Shown: one piece after another, positions 8,403-18,957 of the stretch | How positions within the stretch are numbered: position 1 is the first letter of the stretch | How the letters are laid out: each line of letters begins with the position of its first letter | Assembly (NCBI GenBank): GCA_003290465.1 | Contig: CP030759.1 | Coordinates: forward strand, 412,672-476,671 | Direction: 5' to 3' | Length of the DNA stretch: 64,000 bases | Source: Candidatus Sumerlaea chitinivorans | GTDB taxonomy: Bacteria; Sumerlaeota; Sumerlaeia; Sumerlaeales; Sumerlaeaceae | Notes under the pieces: model-generated | The model's database searches: none | Seen by the model: only the letters and a program-made list of their open reading frames with translations | What the model was told of the DNA's origin: nothing | Translations under genes and position numbers: made by a program

Positions 8403-10289
8403 CTACCTCGGCGAGCGGACTCGAATTTCACGAATCACAACTCGATCGCGAATATCCTCCGTGGCAACAATGCGGAGGCAACGGAATGCGGTTGTGGAGA
8501 CCCACTGCCCCTCCTTGTCTTGGATTGTGCCAATTGTCGTCCATTGTACGCCATTCGAGGAGACTTCCACCGTCGCGTTTCTGATGGCCTTGCCCACACC
8601 TGCCACTTCCATGCTCACGATCTCGATCTGCGAACTTGCGGGATATTCTCTTTCGAAATCGACTGCGAAGGTCTCGCCGGTTTTCCACCCGGTCATCGAG
8701 CAGTAAAAAGTTTCTGGATTTTCATCGAATGCGTATTCAGCAAAGTGACCACGATATGCAGGAGGCACAGTGATAAGGACAGGTGCTCGCACGCCACGTT
8801 TCCGCAGATCGCGGCTGAAAAGCGCTTGTTGAATTCGAGCGAACATGTGATCACCGGCATTGGCTTTGGTAAGTCGTGCCTCATCGAAGATCAGTGCCTC
8901 CCATTGTTCCTTGGTGGCTGAAGTTGGCTTGGTAGCTTCGGGGGAAGTGTCGAGAGTGTCCACTGCTTCGAGACCCGCACGCAGTTCACTGCGCAGACGG
9001 TCAATTTCCGGCGCAGTGGTGGGGAGCTGATCGATGGCGAGAGCAAGTTTGAGGTTGGAAGCATGTCGTTTGAGCTTCTTAAGGCTTGGCTTGAGGTCGC
9101 GATAGAGGCTCTTGTTGCTCAATGTGCGCGCGAGCTGCTCATCAAGCTTCAAGAGATCGTCCAAATAAAGATTCAGACTGGCGAAGTTCTCAGCGGTAGG
9201 CGCGTTAAGGTAGTCCCCTGCAAGTGTCGCAAGGAGTCGCCCTTCGTCTCCGCTTAAAAATGAGTTCGCCAGCAAATCGGCGAGTGTCCGCAGGTAGGGG
9301 TATGCGCGTTTCCCACCCACAGTAAGAATGGCCCGTCGCCAACTTTCTTCCGGATCAAACGAGTCGGGGGACTTGAAGAAATCTGCGATCGTCAGCAACG
9401 GGATTTTAGACGCTTCCGCCTCATTCATGGGGTTTGCCCAATAGCCACTGAGATTTAGCGACAAGACGGGGGTGCGGCCGCGGATGGGCCCGAGATAAAG
9501 ATGTCCGGCATCGTAGTCGTTGACCGGGTAATTGTCCCACAGAAACGGCTTCCGTTTTATGCTCGATCGAATGCGTAACAAATCCTCCGGGGTGATGAAT
9601 TGAGAGGTAACTCCCATTCCAGTCCAAACGATTGGGATTTCTGCATGAAGTGTTTCTCCAAGCTCGCGTAAGTAGGGCGTGCTGTCAGGGTGATAGTATT
9701 CGGTAGGGCACACAATGAGGGAGTTTTTCGGATCCCATTCCTTCAACTTAGCGTACATGCGATTGGCAAGGTCCGCATGCGCTGCTGCAAAGCTTGCATA
9801 CCGTTTCAGGTCGGACGCGTGGGGAAAGCTCGATGGCACATCGTCGAAAAACAGAGCAAACGCGTGGACCCCAACCTCATGAACGCGGCGTAGCTTCTCC
9901 ATGAGCAGGTCAAATTCTTTTGCACTCCCATACTCGATGTCGAGACCCGGACTGATCGCAAAGACGAACGTCACGCGATACTTTTGGCACGCGCGCACAA
10001 GCTCTGTTAGCTTTGCGAAATCGGCCGGCGGATACGGCTCACGCCACTTTCTCCGGTGATAGGGATCATCCTTTGGCGCATAACAGTATTGGTCAAAACC
10101 ATGTTCGCCAAGAAAGCGGATCATGGATATGCGGTCTTCGTGTGACCACGGTCTTCCGTAAAAACCCTCCACTATACCGACAGGGATTCGGTTGAGTGAC
10201 TCACTGGATTTTCGCACCGGTCTCGCCCCTACAGATGTTGTTAGAAGAATCGTTCCCAAAAGGGTTACAAGCAAGATCCTTGGCCCCAT
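8403..10289 (-). CDS. Secreted GH84 beta-N-acetylglucosaminidase
   Basis: The first 25 residues form a signal peptide (basic start, hydrophobic LLVTLLGTILLTTSV, then Ala-Arg). The catalytic domain opens with VGIVEGFYGRPWSHEDRI and contains YAPKDDPYHRRKWREPYP and FALFFDDVPSSF. The paired aspartates in the last motif (about residues 149-150) match the acid/base and oxazoline-stabilising pair of GH84, which uses substrate-assisted catalysis on terminal beta-GlcNAc. A helical region follows. The C-terminal 150 residues look like a discoidin/F5-8-type carbohydrate-binding fold. GAGG lies eight bases before the ATG at 10289; a GTG at 10298 is less likely. The protein probably acts in the periplasm or outside the cell on chitin fragments, mucin or glycosaminoglycans. 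Confidence 0.9.
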   Translation of the reverse strand: MGPRILLVTLLGTILLTTSVGARPVRKSSESLNRIPVGIVEGFYGRPWSHEDRISMIRFLGEHGFDQYCYAPKDDPYHRRKWREPYPPADFAKLTELVRACQKYRVTFVFAISPGLDIEYGSAKEFDLLMEKLRRVHEVGVHAFALFFDDVPSSFPHASDLKRYASFAAAHADLANRMYAKLKEWDPKNSLIVCPTEYYHPDSTPYLRELGETLHAEIPIVWTGMGVTSQFITPEDLLRIRSSIKRKPFLWDNYPVNDYDAGHLYLGPIRGRTPVLSLNLSGYWANPMNEAEASKIPLLTIADFFKSPDSFDPEESWRRAILTVGGKRAYPYLRTLADLLANSFLSGDEGRLLATLAGDYLNAPTAENFASLNLYLDDLLKLDEQLARTLSNKSLYRDLKPSLKKLKRHASNLKLALAIDQLPTTAPEIDRLRSELRAGLEAVDTLDTSPEATKPTSATKEQWEALIFDEARLTKANAGDHMFARIQQALFSRDLRKRGVRAPVLITVPPAYRGHFAEYAFDENPETFYCSMTGWKTGETFAVDFEREYPASSQIEIVSMEVAGVGKAIRNATVEVSSNGVQWTTIGTIQDKEGQWVSTTAFRCLRIVATEDIRDRVVIREIRVRSPR

Positions 10290-10390
10290 TGTCTGCACCT
10301 CGGTTTCAGTAGCTCACCATGACCCGTTGAGCTTACGGGCCGGAACGATTACGCTTGTCTCACACAGCTCTTGCAATCCTAAATACGTGC

Positions 10391-11956
10391 ATGGGCACGC
10401 GTAAAGGTATAGTTTATCTCGTGGGGGCAGGGCCGGGGGACGCCGGACTGCTTACGCTGCGGGGGGCGGAGTGTCTCGCCCGTGCTGACGTCATCGTCTA
10501 TGATCATCTGGTGAACGAAGCACTTCTCTGTCATGCATCCCAAAACGCTGAGCGCATCTACGTAGGGAAACGCGCCGGCAGCCACACGATGCCCCAAGAT
10601 GAAATTAACAAACTCCTCGCGACGCACGCCACACAAGGCAAGACAGTGGTGCGCTTGAAAGGCGGCGACCCCTTCCTTTTCGGACGGGGAGGAGAAGAAG
10701 CTCTCTATTTAGCCGATCATTCCGTCCCATTTGAGGTCGTTCCGGGTGTGACTTCGGCGATCGCTGTTCCTGCGTATGCGGGGATTCCGGTCTCCCAACG
10801 CGGCTACAACGTGTCAGTACATATCATCACGGGCCACGAGGCGCCGGAAAAGTCCGAGTCAGATCTCGATTGGAAAGCATTAGCCCGATGCGAGGGGACA
10901 TTGGTTTTTCTAATGGGAGTCGCGAATCTCGATCGAATTGCGAAGGAACTCATCCGCCATGGCCGTCCATCGTCTACCCCTTGCGCGGTGATCCGGTGGG
11001 GGACTTTGCCTGAGCAGACGACTGTCGTTGCGCCGTTGGGGGAGATTGCAGAGAGGGTGCGGGCTGCGCAGATTAGTCCACCCGCAATTACTGTTGTCGG
11101 AGAGGTCGTTCGATTGCGCGAGCAGCTGAAGTGGTTTGAGCGTAAGCCTCTCTTTGGGGTGCGCGTGGCAGTGACGCGCCCACCCGATCAAAGCCGTGAA
11201 CTGATAGCTTCTCTTCGAGAAGCCGGAGCGGATGTGCTTCTTACGCCGACAATCGAAATTCATCCTCGACCGCTGACCGAGGAGGTGCGTAAGGAGCTCG
11301 AGCTGCTCCATTCCTATGACTGGGCAGTTTTTACGAGTGCGAACGGGGTCCACATCTTTTTTGAGTACCTTGGGCGAATGGGGCAAGATGCGCGATCGCT
11401 CGCCGACTTGCGGATTGCGGCGATCGGCGACAAGACGGCGGAAGCGTTGAGTCAGCACGGGATTCATGCGGATGTCACTCCTGATCGCTTTGTGCAAGAA
11501 GCTCTTGCCTCTGCGATTCCGGTCCTGTCCGGCGACCGTGTGCTCATTCCTCGCGCCGCTGCTGCACGCGATGCGCTGGAACGCGATCTTACCGCGCGAG
11601 GAGGAAAAGTCCGTGTCCTCCCCCTCTACGATACGAGGGTTTGTGAATCGGGAGTGACTCAACTATTGCGAGAACTCAGGGAAGGCCGTGTGCACGTCGT
11701 GACGTTCACCTCTGCTTCCACGTTCGAGAGTTTGGCAGAAAGCGCTCATGACGCCGACCTTCCACAACTCCTCCAAAACGTATTGCTCGCGAGCATAGGT
11801 CCAATCACATCGGCGGCAATCACCCGCAAAGGTTGCCGCGTTGCAATCGAGGCTTCCCACCACAACGCACAGGGGCTTGCCGAAGCGATCATTGAATTTT
11901 TCACAAATGAGCGGAGCCGCTCCGCGCTCGAAGAAACAAAGGAGGTTTCCTCATGA
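10391..11956 (+). CDS. cobA-hemD: Uroporphyrinogen-III C-methyltransferase / uroporphyrinogen-III synthase fusion
   Basis: Two tetrapyrrole enzymes are fused. The N-terminal half (to about residue 250) is SUMT, which methylates uroporphyrinogen III to precorrin-2: IVYLVGAGPGDAGLLTLRGA, TVVRLKGGDPFLFGRGGEEA and VPGVTSAIAVPAYAGIPVSQ are its signatures. The C-terminal half, from GVRVAVTRPPDQSRELI on, is HemD, which closes hydroxymethylbilane to uroporphyrinogen III. It has the usual low conservation but a recognisable TSANGVHIFF and TFTSASTF. The fusion is known in many bacteria. The ATG at 10391 starts the conserved domain; a TTG 12 codons upstream is possible. The stop overlaps the start of the phosphoesterase by four bases (ATGA), suggesting translational coupling with an apparently unrelated gene. 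Confidence 0.94.
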   Translation: MGTRKGIVYLVGAGPGDAGLLTLRGAECLARADVIVYDHLVNEALLCHASQNAERIYVGKRAGSHTMPQDEINKLLATHATQGKTVVRLKGGDPFLFGRGGEEALYLADHSVPFEVVPGVTSAIAVPAYAGIPVSQRGYNVSVHIITGHEAPEKSESDLDWKALARCEGTLVFLMGVANLDRIAKELIRHGRPSSTPCAVIRWGTLPEQTTVVAPLGEIAERVRAAQISPPAITVVGEVVRLREQLKWFERKPLFGVRVAVTRPPDQSRELIASLREAGADVLLTPTIEIHPRPLTEEVRKELELLHSYDWAVFTSANGVHIFFEYLGRMGQDARSLADLRIAAIGDKTAEALSQHGIHADVTPDRFVQEALASAIPVLSGDRVLIPRAAAARDALERDLTARGGKVRVLPLYDTRVCESGVTQLLRELREGRVHVVTFTSASTFESLAESAHDADLPQLLQNVLLASIGPITSAAITRKGCRVAIEASHHNAQGLAEAIIEFFTNERSRSALEETKEVSS

Positions 11957-13779
11957 GTATTCGTCACATTGTCGGCATTCTGGCCGGTTTTTGCGCAGTG
12001 GTTTCATTCGCCGGCACGCCTCCGAAACTGGGAAAGCCCATCGAGCGGCCCAATGCTCCTATGAAGGAGCAAACATACGGATTGCTCCGCACAGATCCCG
12101 TGGCGCGAATTGTGGAACCCGGAGTAGTTGAGATTCAGTTTGAGACGGAACACCCGACCCCGCCCGCAGTGGGGTATTTTGGCCTCAATACGCTTGATGA
12201 AGATCTCGATTTTCCCCGTTACCGCGATAGTGTTCGCGAAGATGGGACAACGACAGAATTGCGGACGCGCCACCGTATTCGCTATGAGTTTGCGAAACTC
12301 GTCAAGCGGGCGCCCACGACGCCGATTGACGCGCGGCTGACATGGCGTGTGGAGGTTTATGTTCCCCAGAAAAATGCATCACGTTTTTTTCAGGGGCGCC
12401 TCAACTTCGCTCGCGGATCTTTGGCAGATACAGTAACTGTGTACGCGGGACCGTTTGTGGACCAGATAAGCGCGAGCTCCGCCCTCGTTTCATGGGAAAC
12501 GGATCGGCCGAGTACAGGCGCTATTCAAGTGGCTGGCAAAGTTTATCATTCTGATTCAGAAACGACCGTCCATTCGGTGCGTGTTTCTGGGCTACAGCCA
12601 GCGACCGAATACGAATATCGAGTGGTTTCTGGCGACACGGTGCTGCGTCCATACCGTTTCAGAACGGCTCCCACGAGTGGCGAGTTTCGGTTTGCCGCGA
12701 TGATTGATTGCCGGGAAGGTTTTGGCGGCGGCGAGATCAATGCCTATGGTGTCGAAGCTCGTGCGCTCAATGCGTTGCTCACCCATGCATACCGGGCGAA
12801 AGTCGAGTTTGTGCTGTTTGGTGGAGATCTTTCCAGCGGTTACGTCACAAAAGCCGACGAACTTCGTCGCATGCTGGATAGCTTCCGAACCGTGGTCCAA
12901 CCTGTTCATGCCCGAATTCCAATTTACGAAAGCATGGGAAACCACGAAAGCTTGCTCGACATTTTTGAATTGGACGGAAAACGCCTCAGCGTGGATAAGG
13001 CTTCTCCCTCAAGTACCGAAGATTTGTTTGCGCAGCTATTTTGGAATCCTGAGAATGGGCCGAAGGATGAGGGACCCGGATCTCCGCCTTATTTAAGAAA
13101 CGTCTACTTCTTTGATTACGCTGGTGCGAGGTTCATCGTCCTAAACAATGATTACTGGTACTGCAGCAATCCACACCGCTACGGCGGCTGTCTGGATGGC
13201 TATGTCTTACCTCAGCAAATGAATTGGCTGCGTGAGCGTGTTGCGGAAGCAAGCCGGAATGCAACGATCCACTCGATCTTTTATCTCATCCACAAGCCCC
13301 CTTTCCCAAACGGCGGCCACACGGCCGACGCGATGTGGTATAAGGGCGGCGATACCAATCGCGATGGCAAGGTGGACGACTCGGACATTCCGATCATTGA
13401 ATGCCGCAACACGCTGTGGGAAATCGTTGCTTCGACGCCTAAGAGTGTTGCTCTGATCACAGGGGACGAACACGCCTACTGCCGCCTGCTTATCACGGAC
13501 TCGACCCCTGTGGGGCCCAAGCGCAAACTCGACGGTGAGACCGCGGTTTTTCGGCATCCAGTTTGGCAAATTACGGCGGGCGGCGCCGGAGCACCGTGGT
13601 ACGATCGGGAAACGCATTTGCCATGGAGCCGTGAAGTGCGAGCGCATTCCACACAACCGCACTACGCGTTGTTTGAAGTGAAGCCTGCAAATGTGAACTT
13701 AACCGTCGTCTCTCAAACGGGCCAAGTCATCGATCGGGTGCCCTTGAGGAGCGGCGGCAAAGTGACAGCCAAGCGCTAA
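11953..13779 (+). CDS. Secreted calcineurin-like metallophosphoesterase with Fn3-like domain
   Basis: A signal peptide (ending about AGTPP) is followed by a pre-domain and a purple-acid-phosphatase-type Fn3-like domain (about residues 160-235; SSALVSWETDRPSTGAI, YRVVSGD). A metallophosphoesterase domain comes next. Metal-site motifs are FAAMIDCREG, FVLFGGDLSSG, ESMGNHESL (the GNHE box) and ALITGDEHAYCRL. The first motif lacks the usual D-x-H, reading DCREG, so the metal site is slightly unusual. Around residues 467-478 there is a calcium-loop motif DTNRDGKVDDSD of EF-hand/dockerin type inside the catalytic domain. It probably hydrolyses phosphate esters outside the cytoplasm. It overlaps the upstream cobA-hemD gene by four bases, and AAAGGAGG stands just before the start. 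Confidence 0.85.
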   Translation: MSIRHIVGILAGFCAVVSFAGTPPKLGKPIERPNAPMKEQTYGLLRTDPVARIVEPGVVEIQFETEHPTPPAVGYFGLNTLDEDLDFPRYRDSVREDGTTTELRTRHRIRYEFAKLVKRAPTTPIDARLTWRVEVYVPQKNASRFFQGRLNFARGSLADTVTVYAGPFVDQISASSALVSWETDRPSTGAIQVAGKVYHSDSETTVHSVRVSGLQPATEYEYRVVSGDTVLRPYRFRTAPTSGEFRFAAMIDCREGFGGGEINAYGVEARALNALLTHAYRAKVEFVLFGGDLSSGYVTKADELRRMLDSFRTVVQPVHARIPIYESMGNHESLLDIFELDGKRLSVDKASPSSTEDLFAQLFWNPENGPKDEGPGSPPYLRNVYFFDYAGARFIVLNNDYWYCSNPHRYGGCLDGYVLPQQMNWLRERVAEASRNATIHSIFYLIHKPPFPNGGHTADAMWYKGGDTNRDGKVDDSDIPIIECRNTLWEIVASTPKSVALITGDEHAYCRLLITDSTPVGPKRKLDGETAVFRHPVWQITAGGAGAPWYDRETHLPWSREVRAHSTQPHYALFEVKPANVNLTVVSQTGQVIDRVPLRSGGKVTAKR

Positions 13780-13984
13780 GCTTGAGAATGATGCTTCGAG
13801 GGTTTCGAAAGCGAGTCTATGGCGAGACGCGGTAAAGAAGCCCGAGCGCAGAGGGTCGTGACCTGTGCCTCCATACCTCCAGCGAATGAATGACCATGCG
13901 GCTACAGCTCAAGTGTTGGACAGGCGTCTGGGAATGCAATTTGAGCGTTGACACTTATGCACTTCGCATGGCGCGACACGCCCA

Positions 13985-14458
13985 CTAAGGCTCTGGCCCA
14001 AATAGCTCGATAATCTTCGCCCGACGAAAAGAAAAAATCTCCTCGATTCGCGGCCGTACAAGCCAGCGATGCAGTGTACTCTCCAGCACGGGTAGCGGCA
14101 GCGCGTAGTGGACAAGATCAACCATCCGGACGCCTCCGGCGATGGGTTCAAATTCGTGACGATGATGCCAAAAGCGATAGGGTCCAAACCGCTGCTCATC
14201 CACAAAAAAGTGGAGGGGAGCAACGTGAGTAATTTCGGTCACCCATTGCATCGGAATCCCGAAAAGAGGTCGCACGGTGTATTCGATGATGAGTCCTGCC
14301 TCCATCTGCGCCGAGACGGGTGTCAGGATGTCGAAGCCCATGTAGGGTGGGGTAAGAATCTTGAGGTTACGGGGATCTGAAAAGAAACCCCACACCTTTT
14401 CTATCGGCGCCGGTATCACCTGCACTGCCTCGAAACGGAAGAGCTTCACGTTTAGCAC
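13985..14458 (-). CDS. SRPBCC-superfamily (polyketide cyclase/dehydrase-like) protein
   Basis: A 157-residue protein with the START/SRPBCC helix-grip layout: an opening strand FEAVQVIPAPIEKVWGFFSD, the common PxxxVWxxFSDPRNL motif, a beta-sheet core, and a long C-terminal helix from the WLVRPRIEEIFSFRR region. Members bind small hydrophobic ligands or act as cyclases. The YRFWHHRHEFEPIAGG and MVDLVHYALP parts are typical of the uncharacterised ligand-binding protein group often annotated as cell division inhibitor-like. No function can be assigned. It lies alone between two plus-strand secreted-enzyme genes and is convergent with the phosphoesterase and divergent from the lyase gene. Confidence 0.8.
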   Translation of the reverse strand: MLNVKLFRFEAVQVIPAPIEKVWGFFSDPRNLKILTPPYMGFDILTPVSAQMEAGLIIEYTVRPLFGIPMQWVTEITHVAPLHFFVDEQRFGPYRFWHHRHEFEPIAGGVRMVDLVHYALPLPVLESTLHRWLVRPRIEEIFSFRRAKIIELFGPEP

Positions 14459-14684
14459 CTAAGTTGTTCTGATTTTGATCTGCCATACTGTTCCGCCCGA
14501 CGCCTCTTCACAAAGTAAGAGATTCCCACACCACGTAAAAATGGTGTTGAAAAATATCTGACTGTAGTCGCGGCTGAGGGGCGGGACGGTGCGTATGGAA
14601 AACTCATTTTGTTTGAATCAGGATGCTCGTTCAAATGCACACCGGTGTGCCTCCTGTCCGGTACAGTCTGAGGTCACGCGCATC

Positions 14685-17069
14685 ATGCGAATCCTCGGCT
14701 TGCCTTTATTTCTTGTCATGGCGAGTATCGTCGGGGGCGGGGGGCATCCGAACACGGGGGTGGATCTGGAACCGCCAAGAGACGGTCTCGGCTACCTGCC
14801 GCGCGACGGGGCGACTGTATCCGTGAATCCTCCGCCATTGCTATGGGTCCCAGTCCCGGGCGTAAAAGGTTACGATGTTGAAATCCATATGGTGGGAGTC
14901 GGGACAAGTGAAACTACTCCTACCCAAATGGCAAAGGGCGACGTTCGCACGCCGGATCCGGTTCGCGCGGTCACCTCGCACTCGCCATATTGCCTGCATA
15001 TCTTGGATCAGCCGTTGCCTCCGGGGCGCTTTGCGTGGCGATATCGCGTGCGTTGGACCGACGACGGCACCAGCGTGAGCGTATGGAGTCGCGAGCGAAG
15101 ATTCGAGGTTCCTACGACCGCAACCATTTTTCCTCGGCCAGCTCGAGAGACTGTTCGGGCGCGGATACCCAGTAATCACCCACGGATGTTTCTGCGGCCG
15201 GAAGATCTGTCGAGGCTTCGCGCAAGCCGCACGCGTTTTCCTCACGCGTGGGCGAAAATGTTGGAGCAAGCGGATAAGGTTCTCACTGCGCCTCTCATGG
15301 AAGAACCTCGTCCGTGGACCGGAGGCAAATGGAACGCGGAGGAGTGGCTCAAGTATTACGGCCAAATTGTGGAGGCTGCGCGGTGCACCGAAACGCTTGC
15401 TTTTGCTTATCTGCTCACTGGCAGCAGACAGTACGGCGAGGCCGCAAAGCGTTGGTTGATCCAGTTCGCTTCTTGGGATCCCCACGGCACAACCAGTCTT
15501 AAAGTGAATGATGAACAGACGATGCACATCATGTTCAGTGGGGCGCGAGCGTACAGCTGGATTTATGATCTTCTCACAGACGAGGAGCGGGGTCGCGTGC
15601 GCCGGATGCTTGCCGAGCGTGCCGCCGACGCCTATCGCCACTTGCACGAAGGTCCAACTCCTTTTGAGCAGTGCCCATACGACAGCCACAACGGGCGACT
15701 CTGGCACTTTCTCGGTGAGACTGCACTTGCTCTCTACGGCGAGGTCCCAGAGGCCGAGAAATGGTTGGATTACGCTCTTACAATCTTTTGGGGGTGGTAT
15801 CCCATTTGGGGAGATGAAGATGGCGGGTGGGCCGAAGGACTCCACTACTACACTTCCTACAATGAGTACGCTCTTACGTGGCTCCAGCATGCCCGCGCCG
15901 TGCTACAACTTCCCGTGGAGCGCAAACCGTTCTACGCGCATGCCGCAGACTTTCCTCTCTACGTCGGTCCCCCCGGAGCCGTAATGTCGGGATTTGGTGA
16001 TTTTTCAGAAGCGCCTCCCTCCGCAGGGCGTGGACGGGTAGCAGCCGGTTTTGCTGCGTTACTGAGGAACCCCACATGGCAATGGCTGGCGGAGGGAGTC
16101 GGTGAGAGCAAGCGATTCTCCCCCCTCGATTTTCTCAACGCGATTGCTGAGAAGCCCAAGAGTGCGGCTCCTTCCGCATTTCCGCGCCTGCGTGTCTTTC
16201 GTGGGGCAGGATGGGCCGTCTATAACGGAGAGATCAGTTCGCCCCAAGCAAACCTGCAACTCATGATGCGCGCGAGTCCTATGGGAAACATTAGCCATAG
16301 CCACTGTGATCAGAATGCCATCGTTTTGGGTGCATTTGGGTCGCCCCTTTTGGTCAATACAGGTATGCGCGATTACTATGGAAGCCCCTTCTGCAAAGAG
16401 TGGTACTGGCATACTCGTAGCCACAACAGCGTGCTCATAGACGGTGAAGGTCAAGAGCGTGGAGCTCACACAACTGCTCAGCTGGTAGCGTGGGGAGAAG
16501 AGGGCAACTTCGCGTGGGTGACCGCAGATGCGACGAAAGCCTATGGCGCTCGTGTTCGCAACTATCGTCGTTATGTGAGTGTTCATCGCGAAAACGAAGA
16601 CCGCTACTACCTTTTGGTCTTAGATGACATTGCCACCACCGCGAAGCACGTTCAGGTGTTGTACCACGCGCGTGTGCCGATCCTCCTCGAGCCGTCCACC
16701 CATTCGTTTGCGCTGGAAACCACAACGGCAAAGCTTCACGCCAAAGTGTTCGCAGATTCGAACCTCGAGTTCAGTGTCTCCGATCGTTATTCCGTTCCCT
16801 TTCAACCAGTGGATGCGCGTAAAACGATGCCGCCCCCGGAGTGGCATCTTTCTGTCGACGTGCCAGCCCAGCCGAACACGGCCCGAGTTCGTGTTCTCAC
16901 GGCGATGGTGATCCAGCGCAAGGGGACGGCGTCGGCCCCTGAAGTCCAATGGCAAACTGAGCTTGGAAAAGAAAATGTTCAAGTAACGTGGTCAAGGACT
17001 GGTAACGGCCAGAAATTGCAGCAGCAAGTGGTATTTCATACAACCAATGGCTTTATAGAGTGCAAATAG
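14685..17069 (+). CDS. Secreted heparinase II/III-like polysaccharide lyase (DUF4962 N-terminus)
   Basis: The ATG at 14685 opens a signal peptide (MRILGLPLFLVMASIVGGGG). An Fn3-like DUF4962-type segment follows (about residues 30-145, LGYLPRDGATVSVNPPPLLW). A helical alpha/alpha-toroid domain comes next, then the heparinase II/III beta-sandwich with SHSHCDQNAIVLGAFGSPLL, MRDYYGSPF and HTRSHNSVLIDGEGQE. Enzymes of this type cleave acidic polysaccharides (heparan sulfate, alginate, other uronic-acid glycans) by beta-elimination; which one cannot be read from sequence. An in-frame start at 14589 would place 32 polar residues before the signal peptide, so I reject it. The context (GH84, phosphoesterase) suggests a small set of secreted polymer-degrading enzymes. 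Confidence 0.85.
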   Translation: MRILGLPLFLVMASIVGGGGHPNTGVDLEPPRDGLGYLPRDGATVSVNPPPLLWVPVPGVKGYDVEIHMVGVGTSETTPTQMAKGDVRTPDPVRAVTSHSPYCLHILDQPLPPGRFAWRYRVRWTDDGTSVSVWSRERRFEVPTTATIFPRPARETVRARIPSNHPRMFLRPEDLSRLRASRTRFPHAWAKMLEQADKVLTAPLMEEPRPWTGGKWNAEEWLKYYGQIVEAARCTETLAFAYLLTGSRQYGEAAKRWLIQFASWDPHGTTSLKVNDEQTMHIMFSGARAYSWIYDLLTDEERGRVRRMLAERAADAYRHLHEGPTPFEQCPYDSHNGRLWHFLGETALALYGEVPEAEKWLDYALTIFWGWYPIWGDEDGGWAEGLHYYTSYNEYALTWLQHARAVLQLPVERKPFYAHAADFPLYVGPPGAVMSGFGDFSEAPPSAGRGRVAAGFAALLRNPTWQWLAEGVGESKRFSPLDFLNAIAEKPKSAAPSAFPRLRVFRGAGWAVYNGEISSPQANLQLMMRASPMGNISHSHCDQNAIVLGAFGSPLLVNTGMRDYYGSPFCKEWYWHTRSHNSVLIDGEGQERGAHTTAQLVAWGEEGNFAWVTADATKAYGARVRNYRRYVSVHRENEDRYYLLVLDDIATTAKHVQVLYHARVPILLEPSTHSFALETTTAKLHAKVFADSNLEFSVSDRYSVPFQPVDARKTMPPPEWHLSVDVPAQPNTARVRVLTAMVIQRKGTASAPEVQWQTELGKENVQVTWSRTGNGQKLQQQVVFHTTNGFIECK

Positions 17070-17663
17070 AGCGGGCCCACGTTGTGATGTCATTTTGGAT
17101 TTTCGATTGCGCCGGATTTTGGTCGAAGAGTCATGTAGGCAGAGGGAGAATCTTGGTCCGCTCAAAAAAATCTGAAAACCGTTGAATAGGCTTTATTTTA
17201 CTTAGTATCAGTACGCCGGACTGAGAAGCTGCACGCGGGAGCAGTTTTTTGCGCCTGTTCGTGCACCTTCCCACCCACAAAAGCAATTCCAATTCCCACA
17301 AATGCGAAGGCATCTTGTGGGGCGGCGGTCGGCTCCCTCACCGACCTGCCGATCGAGTGAGATGAGTGCCTCCCGCAGATGAGGCGAGGCGGAAGACGAG
17401 GGCGACTTCGGAACGATACTCGGGCAACGAGTGTCAGTCGCAGGTGAATTCCTGCACATCATGACCTGCAGCAAACCCGAAGCGTTTGGCGAGTGCAAGG
17501 TGTGCACGTCGCGGATAACCGCGATGGCGCCGGGCACCACTAAGCGGAGGTTCCGCGACGAAATTTAGGTTTTGGGCGTACTCGGGTAGACGAAGCCTGG
17601 GAGCCCAGAAGGGCAGTCAACCGACCGCCTTGGGTAGTGCAAAATTACGGAGGAAAACATAGT
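17070..17663 (+). promoter_or_regulatory. Long hairpin-rich leader upstream of tuf
   Basis: These 594 bases hold no gene I can support. A possible promoter is TTGAAT (17182-17187) with TAGTAT (17203-17208), spacing 15, only a fair match. Downstream are several local inverted repeats: 17324-17350 (GGCGGTCGG with CCGACCTGCC, one bulge), 17418-17432 (ACTCG/CGAGT), 17440-17455 (GCAGG/CCTGC) and 17509-17524 (TCGCGG/CCGCGA around ATAA). The GCAGGT at 17440 could pair instead with ACCTGC at 17464-17469, giving two exclusive states. ACGGAGG at 17647-17653 is the ribosome binding site of tuf. A structured, possibly regulatory 5' UTR for the translation operon is inference. Confidence 0.4.
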
Positions 17664-18857
<1,194 letters not shown>

Positions 18858-18890
18858 TGAACGCAAAAACCGAAAGGTAGCGGGGAGTGA

Positions 18891-18933
18891 GTGTTGGGCG
18901 GTGACACCGTCTACAACGGCCACCGCCCGACAC
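18891..18933 (+). promoter_or_regulatory. Strong hairpin between tuf and rpsJ
   Basis: GTGTTGGGCGGTG (18891-18903) pairs with CACCGCCCGACAC (18921-18933), 13 base pairs with one G-T wobble; the 17-base loop itself contains CCG/CGG. No T-run follows, so it is not a classical terminator. It could be an attenuator, an RNA processing site or a ribosomal-protein binding site setting the ratio of EF-Tu to S10 operon expression. Confidence 0.5.
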
Positions 18934-18957
18934 AATCCCTCAAGTGACTGAGAGACA

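Noticed and set aside
10910-11662. 250-codon open frame antisense to cobA-hemD
   Set aside because: It lies wholly inside a clear fused enzyme gene and shows no motif or start signal.
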